Positions 33,148 to 42,704 are shown, counted from the first letter of the stretch. The stretch: 64,000 nt of DNA from JAXLYX01 sp046351215 (GCA_046351215.1 JAXLYX010000008.1:186001-250000), one strand, 5' to 3'. Numbers and translations are program-made. Notes: generated by a model from the sequence alone, not told the origin.

Positions 33148-33550
33148 CGGCCGGACCCCGCCCCTCGAGACAAGACGTCAGCCGATGCGCGAGCGCCCGG
33201 ACGTCGTCCAATCGGCATCCGAAGACGTCTTCGAAGTCCGTGCCGAGAAGGCCCGCCCGTGCCGCATCGTCGAGCGCGCACGAGACGCAGGCCGCGAGGG
33301 CGAGGAGCGATCGCCGCGAGCCTGCGAGCTCGAACAGGTCGTACTCCCGCCTTGCGGAAGACGGGTCGACGGCCACGTTCAAGGGGCGCCAGGCGTCGTC
33401 GATCCGCGACGCGACGAAACCCCCATCGCACTCCTTCTCGAGGTTCGAGCTCTCGAAAAGGCGCACGGCCACGCATGCCCAGCTCATCAACGGCTGCAGA
33501 TCGACGATCAGCTCGGTGTTCTCGATGCGGAGGACGACGCTGGGTTCCAT
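33137..33550 (-). CDS. Hypothetical protein of small-gene pair (1)
   Basis: 137 residues starting MEPSVVLRIENTELIVDLQ. A beta-rich first half and a helical second half (LLALAACVSCALDDAARAGLLG). It is first in a two-gene unit with the next gene and converges with the Imm1-like gene region. No family recognised. Confidence 0.6.
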   Translation of the reverse strand: MEPSVVLRIENTELIVDLQPLMSWACVAVRLFESSNLEKECDGGFVASRIDDAWRPLNVAVDPSSARREYDLFELAGSRRSLLALAACVSCALDDAARAGLLGTDFEDVFGCRLDDVRALAHRLTSCLEGRGPADGK

Positions 33551-33625
33551 GACCGGGAACCTTACTTCGCCGCTCCTCCTCGGACGAGGGGCGACCCCCT
33601 CATCCCAGGTCGGCCTCGGTCGGCA

Positions 33626-34846
33626 TCATTCGTCGCGCGGCATCACCGGCGGAGCGAGCTCTCGCAGCGAAAGGGGAGGCTCGACCTCGACGATGCGCAT
33701 GAGACGGTCCCACGCTCCGTCGATGTACGTCCGGCTGCGTTCCGGGAGCGAGTCGAGCTCGTGTCTCATGCGCTCGCGTACCGAGGCTGCGCTGCTTCCC
33801 CAGAGGCGCGCGCAGGCGATGTTCTGGGCCGCAGCGAATCCGTCGCAGTCGGTCTCCCGGGAGAGGAGTGCGGGCGGTGGTGCGGGACACTGCTCGAGCA
33901 GGTACGCCGCCGCGACCGAGTCGGATGCGGAGAAACGTCCGTCCGGCAGACTGTGGAAGAGCACGGGCGGCCTGCCACGCGGAGGGGGATCCATTCCGCA
34001 CGGCGCCGTCGACCAGTAGCGGTCGATCGAGACGATGTCGAGCCTCCCGTCGTGATCGAAGTCCACGACGGAATCCAGGTCGATTCCGTCGGCAGCCGCG
34101 TAGGGTCGGACGGAACCGTTGGAGAAGGTCCAGAGCTCCATTCGGCCGTCCCATGATTCGTGCCCGCTCGAGGTGAGCTCCACGATCAGCTCGCCTGCGC
34201 CGTCGGAGTCGTAGTCGAACACCGAGATCCCCCTCGTTTGCCGAGCGAAGGAGCCGATCCCACTCCAGGCGACGTCGACGCGCTCGCCTTCGTGGGCAAC
34301 ACCCTGGGCGTCGACGAACACCCATGCGCCGGAGACGTCGATATCATACGAGTCGACGAGCTGCCCGAAGAGGTCGCGACCTCGCACCCACTCGAATCGC
34401 GGATCGAACGGCTCGAAGATCCATCCACCGGAACCTGCGGGAAGACACGTCCGCATCGGGGCGGTCACCTCGGCCCAGGCAGAACGGGCCTCCGCTGCGT
34501 TGCGCCGCCTCGCGCCCCGGCGGAGCGCCGTCTCGGCCTCGCGGAGCTTCGCCTCGATTTGCGCCGTGATCGGTGCGCAGAGGTCTCGCTCCGCGTGCGA
34601 CGCACCCGTGGCGCTCGAGGCTCGCTCGTCCGCTGCCGGCGAAGTGGACGAGTCCGCAGTCGTCGCGCCCGCGTCGGGTATCGTCCTATTCCGCGGTTTC
34701 GAGGAGGCGTTCGCTGTTGCGCGGGATCGGGGCAAGGTGGGTGGCCCGCCGGCGCTCTGTGCACCGCAGCACGCGACGACGATGCCGAGGAGCCGAAGCA
34801 CTCGAGACGAGCGGGAAACAGCGGTGTCGATCGCGCGCTCGAACAT
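33626..34846 (-). CDS. Predicted lipoprotein with FG-GAP-like Asp-rich repeats
   Basis: 406 residues. The N-terminus has a basic start, a hydrophobic stretch and LGIVVAC-C, a plausible lipobox. A low-complexity Ser/Thr/Ala linker (35-90) follows. The second half contains Ca-binding-like loops FDYDSDGAGELIVE and VDFDHDGRLDIVSID as in FG-GAP/VCBS repeats. Likely surface or periplasmic; role unknown. Confidence 0.78.
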   Translation of the reverse strand: MFERAIDTAVSRSSRVLRLLGIVVACCGAQSAGGPPTLPRSRATANASSKPRNRTIPDAGATTADSSTSPAADERASSATGASHAERDLCAPITAQIEAKLREAETALRRGARRRNAAEARSAWAEVTAPMRTCLPAGSGGWIFEPFDPRFEWVRGRDLFGQLVDSYDIDVSGAWVFVDAQGVAHEGERVDVAWSGIGSFARQTRGISVFDYDSDGAGELIVELTSSGHESWDGRMELWTFSNGSVRPYAAADGIDLDSVVDFDHDGRLDIVSIDRYWSTAPCGMDPPPRGRPPVLFHSLPDGRFSASDSVAAAYLLEQCPAPPPALLSRETDCDGFAAAQNIACARLWGSSAASVRERMRHELDSLPERSRTYIDGAWDRLMRIVEVEPPLSLRELAPPVMPRDE

Positions 34847-35061
34847 GGCCAGCCCCTTCCTTCGTCACATCGCGATGGTCCCACACTTCGCGCGGATCCC
34901 GTCGCACCTTCGCGTCTCGGAGACGTGAACGCGACGCAACCGATCGGGAGGATCCGTAGCACGCTCCGTGCGGTGGGTGATGGTCCGAGCCGACGGAGTG
35001 CTCGTCGGGTCGCGGGGCACACGAAGCGCCTCAGCCCGAGAAGATTGGACGTCAGAGCGCC

Positions 35062-35517
35062 CTATCGGCGATCAGGACGCCGTCGCAGCACGAGCCAGGC
35101 CGCGACGAAGGCGAGCGCGAGAGGCGCTCCGACCGCCGACGGCGACGTCCGAGCGGAAGCGCTCGCGTCGCAGCGGCCCTCGGACGACGACACGACGCCG
35201 CAGTACATCTGGCGATTGCAGGTCGCGCCCGACTCGCACGTCCCGTCCGACGCGCAGCTGCCGAGGTACTCGAGCGCGTCCGGCGTCGACCCGGAGCGCG
35301 GCGCCAAACAGAACGCGCGCTCCTCGCAGCCCGAACCCGTCGGGCAATCGTCGTCGCTGCTGCAGGCCATGGGCGCGCAGTAGTGGCCGAACGCGTAGGC
35401 GCCCTCGAGGCCGGTGGGGCAGGAAGGCGCAGGGCCGACGTCGGCGTGCGCGGACGAGACCAAGAGCAGACCGGCGAGGATTAGCGAGGAGAAGGACAAG
35501 GAGATCCAAGAATGCAT
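35062..35517 (-). CDS. Secreted Cys-rich protein with MYXO-CTERM-like tail
   Basis: 151 residues. Signal peptide (SLILAGLLLVSSAHA), then repeated Cys-pairs in short acidic loops (CSSDDDCPTGSGCEE; CASDGTCESGATC) and a C-terminal tail of Ser/Pro spacer, hydrophobic helix (LALAFVAAWLVL) and Arg cluster (RRRPDRR). That tail architecture resembles MYXO-CTERM sorting signals of myxobacteria, although the usual Cys before the helix is not evident. Probably retained at the cell surface. Confidence 0.78.
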   Translation of the reverse strand: MHSWISLSFSSLILAGLLLVSSAHADVGPAPSCPTGLEGAYAFGHYCAPMACSSDDDCPTGSGCEERAFCLAPRSGSTPDALEYLGSCASDGTCESGATCNRQMYCGVVSSSEGRCDASASARTSPSAVGAPLALAFVAAWLVLRRRPDRR

Positions 35518-35674
35518 GAGGCCGTCAGAGTACTGCGACCCGCGGTGCGCGAAAAGCCGGGGTCACGAGACCGTTCCGACGGCCCATCCGTCGATCGAGA
35601 GGCTTGCCTGCCGCGGGACGGACTCCGATCGGCGTGCGGCGAGGTGCCAGCGGTGGCCGCTGCCCAACGCGTTG

Positions 35675-36649
35675 CTAGCGATGGGCTCCGGGGCGCACGT
35701 CGTAGGCACAACGGAAGCCGAACGTGGGTTCCCGGACGTTCCGTGCGTCGCCGCGAGCCGTCACCGCATGTTGCATGAAATCCGCCCACGTCCCACCGCG
35801 AATGACGCGCTTCTCTCCTCGCGCGGGCCCACGTGGATTCGACTGCGGGCGGGCGTCGTAGCGGCCGTACCAATCCGCCGTCCATTCCGCCACGTTGCCT
35901 TCCATGTCGAGCACTCCGAACGGGCTCGCCCCGGCTGGAAACGAACCGACCGGTGCGGTCGTGCCGAAGCCGTCGTCGTCCTCGGTGAGCTGACCCCAGA
36001 CCCGGGTGAACCCCTGGGCGAGAGCCCAGCGCTTGGCGGCGGCGTCGGAGTAGTTTCCATGCCGAACCGTCGGTGGATCGTTCCCCCAAGGATGGAGACG
36101 TCCGTCCGTGCCACGGGCCGCATATTCCCACTCGGCTTCGGTCGGGAGGCGCCCGCGGCGAAAGCGGCAGTAGGCGACGGCGCTGGTCCAGTCGACGCAG
36201 TTCATCGGGTGCGTCGCGCGGTCTGCGCGACCTCCGTTGCATGCCGCGGCGTATAGCGCGGCCTTCTGCGGATCCCATTCGTGTTGGCGGACTGTGGTCG
36301 AGTTCGATTCCCGACACCGTCCCGCGCGCACGCACTCCTCGTACGCTGCCACCGTCACCTCGGTCCGATCGAGCTCGAACGCACGGAGCGTCACCCGATG
36401 GACGGGCTGCTCGTCCGACTCGGGGTCCATGAGCGTGCGCCGGTTCGATCCCATCTCGAACGTCCCGGCGGGAATGCGCACGCGGTCGGGGGCGGCGCTC
36501 TGGGTACCATCGCTGGCGCTCGGCGCAGATCCTCCTTGCGCGCGGACGGAGCCGGAAGAGCTGTCGAGATCGACCGTCGTGGCCGCGACGAGCAGTGCGA
36601 GGACTCCGGGGATGAGCAGCGAGCTGCGGACGACGCGTGTCTCGTGCAT
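35675..36649 (-). CDS. Formylglycine-generating enzyme (SUMF1) family protein
   Basis: 324 residues with an N-terminal membrane anchor or signal (residues 8-25). The SUMF/FGE-sulfatase domain is clear: IPAGTFEMGS, ELDRTEVTVAAYEECV, MNCVDWTSAVAYCRFRRGRLPTEAEWEYAARG, DMEGNVAEWTADWY and FGFRCAYD. In myxobacteria many such exported proteins are not sulfatase activators but carbohydrate- or protein-binding modules next to kinases. Start ATG 36649 follows GAAGG. Confidence 0.92.
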   Translation of the reverse strand: MHETRVVRSSLLIPGVLALLVAATTVDLDSSSGSVRAQGGSAPSASDGTQSAAPDRVRIPAGTFEMGSNRRTLMDPESDEQPVHRVTLRAFELDRTEVTVAAYEECVRAGRCRESNSTTVRQHEWDPQKAALYAAACNGGRADRATHPMNCVDWTSAVAYCRFRRGRLPTEAEWEYAARGTDGRLHPWGNDPPTVRHGNYSDAAAKRWALAQGFTRVWGQLTEDDDGFGTTAPVGSFPAGASPFGVLDMEGNVAEWTADWYGRYDARPQSNPRGPARGEKRVIRGGTWADFMQHAVTARGDARNVREPTFGFRCAYDVRPGAHR

Positions 36650-36845
36650 GTCGACCTTCGGTGGATAGCTTGATCCACCATAGCGCGGCATGCGGTAGGT
36701 GCATGCGATGGAGGCCGTGCGCGTTGCTCGACACGCCTTCCGGACGCCGTGATCACTCGGAGACCCCGAGTCGAATGGGTCCGTGGAGCATCTCGGTCAC
36801 GTCGCCTTCGATCCCGACCCGCTTCCGGCCACGTCGCGCCGGCCC

Positions 36846-37703
36846 CTACGCCCCCCGCTTCGGCACCAGCGTGATCGTCCCGTGCGCGAACACGGTCTCG
36901 AGGGCCGCGTCCGCGAGCAGTACGTCGATCGCCATCGGACCCACGAGCCGCCCCCGCACGTCGACCGGCTCGATGGGGACGCTCGTATCCGGCGTCATCG
37001 CCCGATCGCCGAGCGCGACCACGTCGACGTTCGCTGGAATGCGGCTCCGCTCGAGCACGAGCTCCATGCGCACCGTGTAGCAGCGCGAGTCGAGCTCCCA
37101 GCCGAGCACGACGGCGGCGGCGATGTCGAGGAGCACGCAGCCGAGTGCCGCGTCCGCCGAGCCGTCGCGATCGAGGAGCGCCGCCAGCGTCGGCGTGCCG
37201 CGTCGGACGTCGACGCCCGCCTCGATCACGATGACCTCGGGCCGGCCCCGCACGGCCACGTCGCGGACCTTCACCTCGGGCGCTTCGTCGCGGTGCGCCA
37301 GGTAGTCGGCGTGGAGCGCACGAAAGCGCTCGAGCTTCGCGCACGTCGTCGTGTCGGTCGTGACGCGCGTCTTCAAGCGGTCGCTGTCCGCATGCCGGAC
37401 CTCCAGCACGAAGCCCCGCTCGTCGTGCGCGTAGCGTCCGTCGAACGGGATGCTCTCCTCGAGCACGAGCGGCTTCCCGAGGCCGAGCGCGACGCGGCAG
37501 GGGAACGTCGTCCGCGGATCGTGGCTCGCGATCGCCTCGAGCACGGGAAAGGCCCGCGCGTAGGCGTGCAGGCCGCCGTGGAGCCAGCCGGGCGGACCGA
37601 CGAGCGAGGCGCCGAAGCGCGCGCTCCCGTGGAAGGCTCGGCCGTCGGGGGTCTCGGGCCCGAGCTCGAGGCGCTCGATCGAGGTCGCGAGCTCGTGGCG
37701 CAT
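36846..37703 (-). CDS. Probable hotdog-fold thioesterase-like protein
   Basis: 285 residues. GPPGWLHGGLHAYARAFPVLEA near residue 37 looks like the GG-helix of a thioesterase hotdog, and a second similar half (SADAALGCVLLDIAAAVVLG) suggests a double hotdog. Start ATG 37703 is inside a longer open frame that has no similarity upstream. Divergent from the OmpA-like lipoprotein. The function call is tentative. Confidence 0.68.
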   Translation of the reverse strand: MRHELATSIERLELGPETPDGRAFHGSARFGASLVGPPGWLHGGLHAYARAFPVLEAIASHDPRTTFPCRVALGLGKPLVLEESIPFDGRYAHDERGFVLEVRHADSDRLKTRVTTDTTTCAKLERFRALHADYLAHRDEAPEVKVRDVAVRGRPEVIVIEAGVDVRRGTPTLAALLDRDGSADAALGCVLLDIAAAVVLGWELDSRCYTVRMELVLERSRIPANVDVVALGDRAMTPDTSVPIEPVDVRGRLVGPMAIDVLLADAALETVFAHGTITLVPKRGA

Positions 37704-37820
37704 CGGGCTCGTCCGAGCTCCGTCTTCGACCCTGGATACGGCGGTCACTCCCGGAACGTGGGCACGCCGGGGAGGGACGACCAACGCATTCGGCGTATCG
37801 TTGGCATTCGCGGCGCTACT

Positions 37821-38615
37821 ATGTGGGCGGTGCGACCACGTTCCCTCGCCGCTCCGCGACGCGTCGCGATGCTGCTCCTCGCGCTCGCACCGGCGTGCGC
37901 CTCGCAGCCGCGCGCCACGCCCCGTCCCGCCGCGGAGGCGTCGCGTCCCGAGCTCGCCGACCGTGACGAGGATCGCCTCGCGGACGATCGCGACCGCTGT
38001 CCGACCGCTCCCGAGGACGAGGACGGATTCGAGGACGACGACGGCTGCCCGGACGACGACGACGACGCGGACGGACTCCTCGATCGCGACGACCTCTGCG
38101 CGCGCGAGCCGGAGGACGCGGACGGTCTCGCGGACGACGACGGCTGTCCCGAGACCGACGTCGACCGCGATCGGATCGACGACGCCCGCGACGCCTGCCC
38201 CACCGACGCCGAGACCTACGACGGACACGACGACGACGACGGCTGCCCCGACGTCGGCCTCGTCTTCGTCGACGGAGACCTCGTCGTCGTGATCGAGCGC
38301 ATCGCGTTCGCCCCCTGGACGACGCGCCCCGGCCCGGGCGAGGAGGAGCGGATCGCGGAGCTCGCCGCCATCCTCGTTCGGGACGCGGGGCTTCGCTCGA
38401 TCGCGCTCGACGGAGTGGTCGGCCACGGCGACGAACGCCTCGCACGAAGGCGCGCCGAGGCCTTGAAGCGCCGGCTCGTCCATCGCGGCATCGCGCCCGA
38501 GCGCCTCGTCGTCCGCGTCTTCCCAAGCCCTCGGCGGCCCGACGTGACGCCGGGCGACGGAAGCGACACGGTCGAGGTCACGGCCCTCGATCCCCGGGAT
38601 CGCCTCGCGCGCTAG
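37821..38615 (+). CDS. OmpA-like lipoprotein with thrombospondin type-3 repeats
   Basis: 264 residues. Short basic N-terminus, hydrophobic stretch and lipobox LAPAC. Residues 45-145 are Asp-rich TSP type-3 calcium repeats (DRDRCPTAPEDEDGFEDDDGCPD and three more). Residues about 160-250 form a degenerate OmpA peptidoglycan-binding domain (LAAILVRDAGLRSIALDGVVGHGDERLARRRAEALKRRL). It would tether the outer membrane to the cell wall. An internal ATG just before the lipobox (37869) is an alternative start. Confidence 0.87.
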   Translation: MWAVRPRSLAAPRRVAMLLLALAPACASQPRATPRPAAEASRPELADRDEDRLADDRDRCPTAPEDEDGFEDDDGCPDDDDDADGLLDRDDLCAREPEDADGLADDDGCPETDVDRDRIDDARDACPTDAETYDGHDDDDGCPDVGLVFVDGDLVVVIERIAFAPWTTRPGPGEEERIAELAAILVRDAGLRSIALDGVVGHGDERLARRRAEALKRRLVHRGIAPERLVVRVFPSPRRPDVTPGDGSDTVEVTALDPRDRLAR

Positions 38616-38650
38616 CCCCGTCTGTAGCGATCGTTCAGACTCGGGCCCCG

Positions 38651-39535
38651 ATGGACCAGGAACAAGCCAAGGCCTTCTTCGTCGTGCGCGTGCTGATGGC
38701 GGTGATCGCCTTCACGCTCGGTCTCGGGCTCGCGCGCGAGGACTTCGCCCGCGTCGCGCGCGAGCGGAAGGCCGTGCTCGTCGGGATGACGGCGCAGACG
38801 ATCCTCGTGCCGCTCCTCGGCTTCGCCGTCGCCTTCGGGTTCCGCCTCGAGCCGAAGCTCGCGATCGGCCTCGTCCTGCTCTGCGCCTGCCCGGGCGGCA
38901 TCCACAGCAACTACTACAACAAGCTCGCGCGCGGCGACGTCGCACTCTCGATGACGCTCACCTCCGTGTCCACGCTCGTGAACATGGGCACGCTCCCGCT
39001 CTGGGTGCTCGCCGGCACGAAGGTCTTCTCGGGGCACGGCGAGGTCGTCACGATGTCCTCCGGCGACGCGATCTTCGAGCTCGTCGCGCTGATCGGCTTC
39101 CCGCTCCTCGTCGGCATGGCGATCCGCGCACGGAAGGCCGAGCTCGCCGCGCGCGTCGAGCGGGGCATGATGATCACCTCGGGTCTCCTGCTCGTGCTCG
39201 TGATCCTCGGCTCGGTCCTGAAGCAAGCCGGCCTGATGGTTCAGCACGCCGTGCTCGTCGGGCTGCCGGTGCTCGTGCTCCAGGCGATCGCGATGGGGAG
39301 CTCGTACGCCTTCGCGCGCGTGACGGGGCTGCCGATGCCGCAGCGGATCACCGTCGCCCTCGAGGGCGGGATCCAGAACGCGACGCTCGCCTTCGCCCTC
39401 GCGATCGCGCTGACGAGGGACCTCACGGTGGCCGTCCCGGCGATCGTCTACAGCGTCGCGATCTACTTCACCGCGGCCGTCTTCATCCCGATCGGCCGCG
39501 CGACCATCGCGCCGCCCGAGCCCGTCGTCGACTGA
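38651..39535 (+). CDS. Bile acid:sodium symporter (BASS) family transporter
   Basis: 294 residues, nine to ten hydrophobic segments. The family motif CPGGIHSNYYNKLARGDVALSMTLTSVST and the later EGGIQNATLAFALA crossover region are present. These transporters take up organic anions with Na+. In a lipid-rich context a steroid-like or pantoate/pyruvate-like anion is possible; the substrate cannot be read from sequence. It starts 35 bases after the OmpA-like gene. Confidence 0.9.
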   Translation: MDQEQAKAFFVVRVLMAVIAFTLGLGLAREDFARVARERKAVLVGMTAQTILVPLLGFAVAFGFRLEPKLAIGLVLLCACPGGIHSNYYNKLARGDVALSMTLTSVSTLVNMGTLPLWVLAGTKVFSGHGEVVTMSSGDAIFELVALIGFPLLVGMAIRARKAELAARVERGMMITSGLLLVLVILGSVLKQAGLMVQHAVLVGLPVLVLQAIAMGSSYAFARVTGLPMPQRITVALEGGIQNATLAFALAIALTRDLTVAVPAIVYSVAIYFTAAVFIPIGRATIAPPEPVVD

Positions 39536-39542
39536 CGCGGCG

Positions 39543-39579
39543 GCGCGGCGCCCGGTCCCCCCGGTCCCGGGCGCCGCGC
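39543..39579. terminator. 13-bp GC hairpin between convergent genes
   Basis: Arms at 39543-39555 and 39567-39579 are perfect complements (GCGCGGCGCCCGG-type core) around an 11-base C-rich loop. It sits 8 bases after the BASS stop and 4 bases before the ceramidase stop, so it can act in both directions. No T-run. Confidence 0.65.
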
Positions 39580-39582
39580 GCG

Positions 39583-41778
39583 TCACTGCACCACGAAGGC
39601 GCGGCTCGCCCCCGAGAACGCGACGTAGGAAGACGCGACGGGAAGCAGGCCCTTCTTCGCGAGGCCCTGGTGCACGATGCGGTAGGTGCCGGGCGTCGCG
39701 GCGTCGAGGTCCCACTCGATCGTCATGGTCGAGGTCGGCGAGAGCGAGCCGCCGGTGCGGGCCCAACGGTAGCGGGTGGTCGGATCGTCCTCGGTCGCGA
39801 CGCGCGTCCACGCCCCGTTCACGAGCCGCTCCACCGACACGTAGCGGAACGTCGAGGGGAGGGCGCCCGCGCGCTGACGAAGCTGCGCCGACCGTGGATG
39901 GGCGCTGACGAAGGTCACGCTCACGTGTCCGGTCGGGCCGTGGGGAACCGTGGCCGCGGCGTCCGTGACCACGTCCCCGAACGCCTTGCCGGCGCCGGGA
40001 GCGTCGAGCGCGACCCCGTCGCGATCGATCGGCGTGTGCACGAGCTGCTGGTTCGAGAGGTCGGGAGGCGTCGGTCCCGCGTCGAGCCTGCGGCCCTCGA
40101 CGAGCGCGCGCGCGAGCGCATCGGTCTGCTCGAGGAAGGCCGCGCCGCTGTGCGGTCCGAAGTGCGTGAAGGCGCCCTCGAAGTTCTGCGTGGCGTACTC
40201 CTCGCGCGTCGTCATGTACTGGTGGTACGCGTTCGTGAGCGTCGAGACGACGACCTGGCTCACACCCATGGGCGCGAGCGTCGCGCCGATCACGCGCCGG
40301 ATCCGTCGGCCCTGCATCGTCGTCTGTTCGAACGACGAGCCGACGAGCGCGACGTTGCCGATCGCCACCACGTGGAAGGGCACGATCGTGTCGACCCACG
40401 GCACGTCGTCGACCCAGAACGAAGACACGTCGCCCACCGTGAGCACGACCTGCTTCTCCGCGTGACAGCGCCGCACCTCGGGCGAGATCACCGGGTTGAT
40501 CGGGATTCCCTGGTAGACCAGGTCGCCTTCCTGGAGGGAGGCGATCAGCTTCGTTCCGCCCTCCTCGGTCCCGGCGACGAAGCCGGCGCCGATCGCCGCG
40601 ACGCAGGTCTTCGCTCCTTCGGGAGCGCCGTACGCGGGGCTCACGGCGACGCCCTGGAAATCGACGAAGCGATGCCGGAGGAAGACGCCGCCCTTCACGA
40701 GCGTGCCCGGCGTGGAGAGCAGCGACATCGCCGCCTCGTACTGCGCCGCGCCGTGGACGCGCGCGTCGTCGTACGCGTCGAGCGACGGATCGAGATCGGA
40801 GGGCCGGAGGAACGGACCGGTCGGGTCGGCCGGGTCCGGCTGGTTCGGGCTCACGTCCCCGAGCTGCGAATTCGCGAAGGAGGCGACGAAGCTCGGGTAC
40901 CCCGCGCTCGCGTACCTCGCTTCCAGCTGCAGGGCCGCGCGGCCCTTGGAGTCCCCGTCCACGAGGTGGACGTCGGCGCCGAGCGAGGTGCCGTGGGCTC
41001 CGAAGAAGGTGAGCACGCCGATCGGTGCGCCGCTCGTCGCGTCGAAGCGCAGGAGCGTCATCGTGTCGTCGACGTCGCTCGCATAGTCCGGAGCATCGGG
41101 GTTCGCGAGGTAGGCGGCGCGCGAGCGGTTGTGGGCCGCGTTCGGGACGCGTCCGGTGGCCACGCGGATCGTGGCCGAGCGACGCGCCGTGTGGGCGCGC
41201 ACGATGGCGTCGACGATCCCGTCGACCACGACGTCGTAGTTCAACGAGTCGAAGCCGACGACGCCGTTGAAGAGGTTGTAGAGCGTGCGGAACGAGATGT
41301 TGCTCGGCGCCGAGTGATCGTGGGTCCCAGAGAGCATCACGGTCGTCGCGTCGTAGACGCCGGGGAGCCTGCTCGCGAGGCGGCTCAGCACGCCGGTCTT
41401 GATCGACTGGTAGGTGTGGAGCAGGTCGGCGTTCACGAAGACCACGCGCTGCCCGCTGCACGGGCTCTCGACGACGAACGCGCGTGCGTAGAGGCGCGTC
41501 ATCAGGCCCTCCATCGTCACGCCCGGCTCGGTGTAGCCCGTGCTGATGTCGACCGTCGGGCCGGTGATGTCGCTCCGCGCCGCGCCGACGAGGTAGCTCG
41601 TCGACTCGCGGCAGCGGGTGATGGCCGCATCGACGCGCGTCGGAGGCGGCGGGGGCGAGAGCACGGGAGCGCTCTCGTGGCGAACGGCGCCGTTCGCGGG
41701 GCAGCCGGCGATCAGGACGAGCGTGGCCGCGGCGAGGAGCCGGACCGTGCGTGGGGAGTCGGGGTGGTGGCGTTCCAT
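39583..41778 (-). CDS. Neutral/alkaline ceramidase, lipoprotein
   Basis: 731 residues. Lipobox LVLIAGC after an Arg-containing start shows export. The N-terminal domain has the ceramidase landmarks: YLVGAARSDITGP, LSGTHDHSAPS (zinc His), FFGAHGTSL and NSQLGDVSPNQ with the nucleophile Ser. A C-terminal immunoglobulin-like domain follows (residues 590-731). It hydrolyses ceramide to sphingosine and fatty acid outside the cytoplasm, either from host or prey membranes or its own sphingolipids. The start (ATG 41778) overlaps the 3' end of the upstream AraC gene by 67 bases. Confidence 0.95.
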   Translation of the reverse strand: MERHHPDSPRTVRLLAAATLVLIAGCPANGAVRHESAPVLSPPPPPTRVDAAITRCRESTSYLVGAARSDITGPTVDISTGYTEPGVTMEGLMTRLYARAFVVESPCSGQRVVFVNADLLHTYQSIKTGVLSRLASRLPGVYDATTVMLSGTHDHSAPSNISFRTLYNLFNGVVGFDSLNYDVVVDGIVDAIVRAHTARRSATIRVATGRVPNAAHNRSRAAYLANPDAPDYASDVDDTMTLLRFDATSGAPIGVLTFFGAHGTSLGADVHLVDGDSKGRAALQLEARYASAGYPSFVASFANSQLGDVSPNQPDPADPTGPFLRPSDLDPSLDAYDDARVHGAAQYEAAMSLLSTPGTLVKGGVFLRHRFVDFQGVAVSPAYGAPEGAKTCVAAIGAGFVAGTEEGGTKLIASLQEGDLVYQGIPINPVISPEVRRCHAEKQVVLTVGDVSSFWVDDVPWVDTIVPFHVVAIGNVALVGSSFEQTTMQGRRIRRVIGATLAPMGVSQVVVSTLTNAYHQYMTTREEYATQNFEGAFTHFGPHSGAAFLEQTDALARALVEGRRLDAGPTPPDLSNQQLVHTPIDRDGVALDAPGAGKAFGDVVTDAAATVPHGPTGHVSVTFVSAHPRSAQLRQRAGALPSTFRYVSVERLVNGAWTRVATEDDPTTRYRWARTGGSLSPTSTMTIEWDLDAATPGTYRIVHQGLAKKGLLPVASSYVAFSGASRAFVVQ

Positions 41779-42704
41779 GGCGACCACGTACCGGATCGTC
41801 CGCTCGTCGCGCTTGAGCGGCCCTGCTGACGCATGGGAGCTTCCGGTCGCGCCGTGGAACGAATCGGCTGGGCGGATCGCTGGACCTGGCCGAGCGGTTC
41901 GAGGCGACCGGTCGCCGGGCGCTCGCGGACCTGCACGTCGACGAAGCGACCGGTGGCGAGGAGCAGCGACGGAGGCACGCCGAACATCGCGCGGAACGTC
42001 CGGCAGAGGTGCGAGGAATCGGCGAAGCCCGCTTCGAGCGCCGCGTCGGTGAGGCTCTCGCCGCGTGCGATGCGGAGCGCGGCGTCGCGTACGCGCATCC
42101 AGGACGCGTACCGGCGCATGGGCAGCCCCATCTCGTCGCGGAAGAGGTGGATGAACCGACCCTCGGAGAGACCGACCGCGTCGGCCACCTCGCCGACGCT
42201 CGGCACCGAAGGGAGCTGGGCGCGCAGGAGGGCGAGGGCCGCGTCGATGCGGCGATCCCGCGCTCTCGAGAGCGGAACCGGCTTGGCGAGCTCTCCGACG
42301 AGGCGGGCGAGCGCACGGTCGGCGTCCAGGGTCCCCTCGAGCCAGCGCCGGACCGTGCGACGGAGGCGCGCGGCGTCCTCGGCGTTCGGGAGCACGTGGG
42401 TCGTGCCGCGCTCGAAGAGCGGCTCGAGCCGGAGGTAGCCCTGCGAGCCGGGATCGATGAGCACGACGGCCACCACGGCACCGTGAGCATCCTTCTCGTG
42501 CTCCACGTTGGGACCGACGAGGACCGCGGTCGTCTCGATCGGCGGGGAGCCCGCGACGCGCACCCGGATCGACCCTTCGACGGCGACCGTCAGGGTGGCC
42601 GCGTACTTCGCATGCGCCTCCGCCCGCAGGTCCCGTCCCAGGAAAGCGGCCGCGTCCGGCCAGAGATAGAGGGTGCCTCTCGGCCGGGCTGCATCTCTCG
42701 TCAT
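41712..42704 (-). CDS. AraC-family regulator overlapping ceramidase start
   Basis: 330 residues. A cupin-like N-terminus (residues 10-100, LTVAVEGSIRVRVAGSPP) and a C-terminal HTH pair (VADAVGLSEGRFIHLFRDEMG; ALEAGFADSSHLCRTFRAMFGVPP). After the HTH there is an unusual tail of about 60 low-complexity residues read from the same DNA as the ceramidase start, in another frame. Start ATG 42704 follows GGGAGG. Tight overlap suggests that it regulates, and is co-transcribed with, the ceramidase gene. Confidence 0.88.
   Translation of the reverse strand: MTRDAARPRGTLYLWPDAAAFLGRDLRAEAHAKYAATLTVAVEGSIRVRVAGSPPIETTAVLVGPNVEHEKDAHGAVVAVVLIDPGSQGYLRLEPLFERGTTHVLPNAEDAARLRRTVRRWLEGTLDADRALARLVGELAKPVPLSRARDRRIDAALALLRAQLPSVPSVGEVADAVGLSEGRFIHLFRDEMGLPMRRYASWMRVRDAALRIARGESLTDAALEAGFADSSHLCRTFRAMFGVPPSLLLATGRFVDVQVRERPATGRLEPLGQVQRSAQPIRSTARPEAPMRQQGRSSATSGRSGTWSPWNATTPTPHARSGSSPRPRSS

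Noticed and set aside
38612..42490. Very long open frame (about 1290 codons) on the minus strand across the BASS, ceramidase and AraC genes
   Set aside because: It is rich in Arg, Ala and Pro with no domain, and is explained by high GC at third positions of the real genes in other frames.
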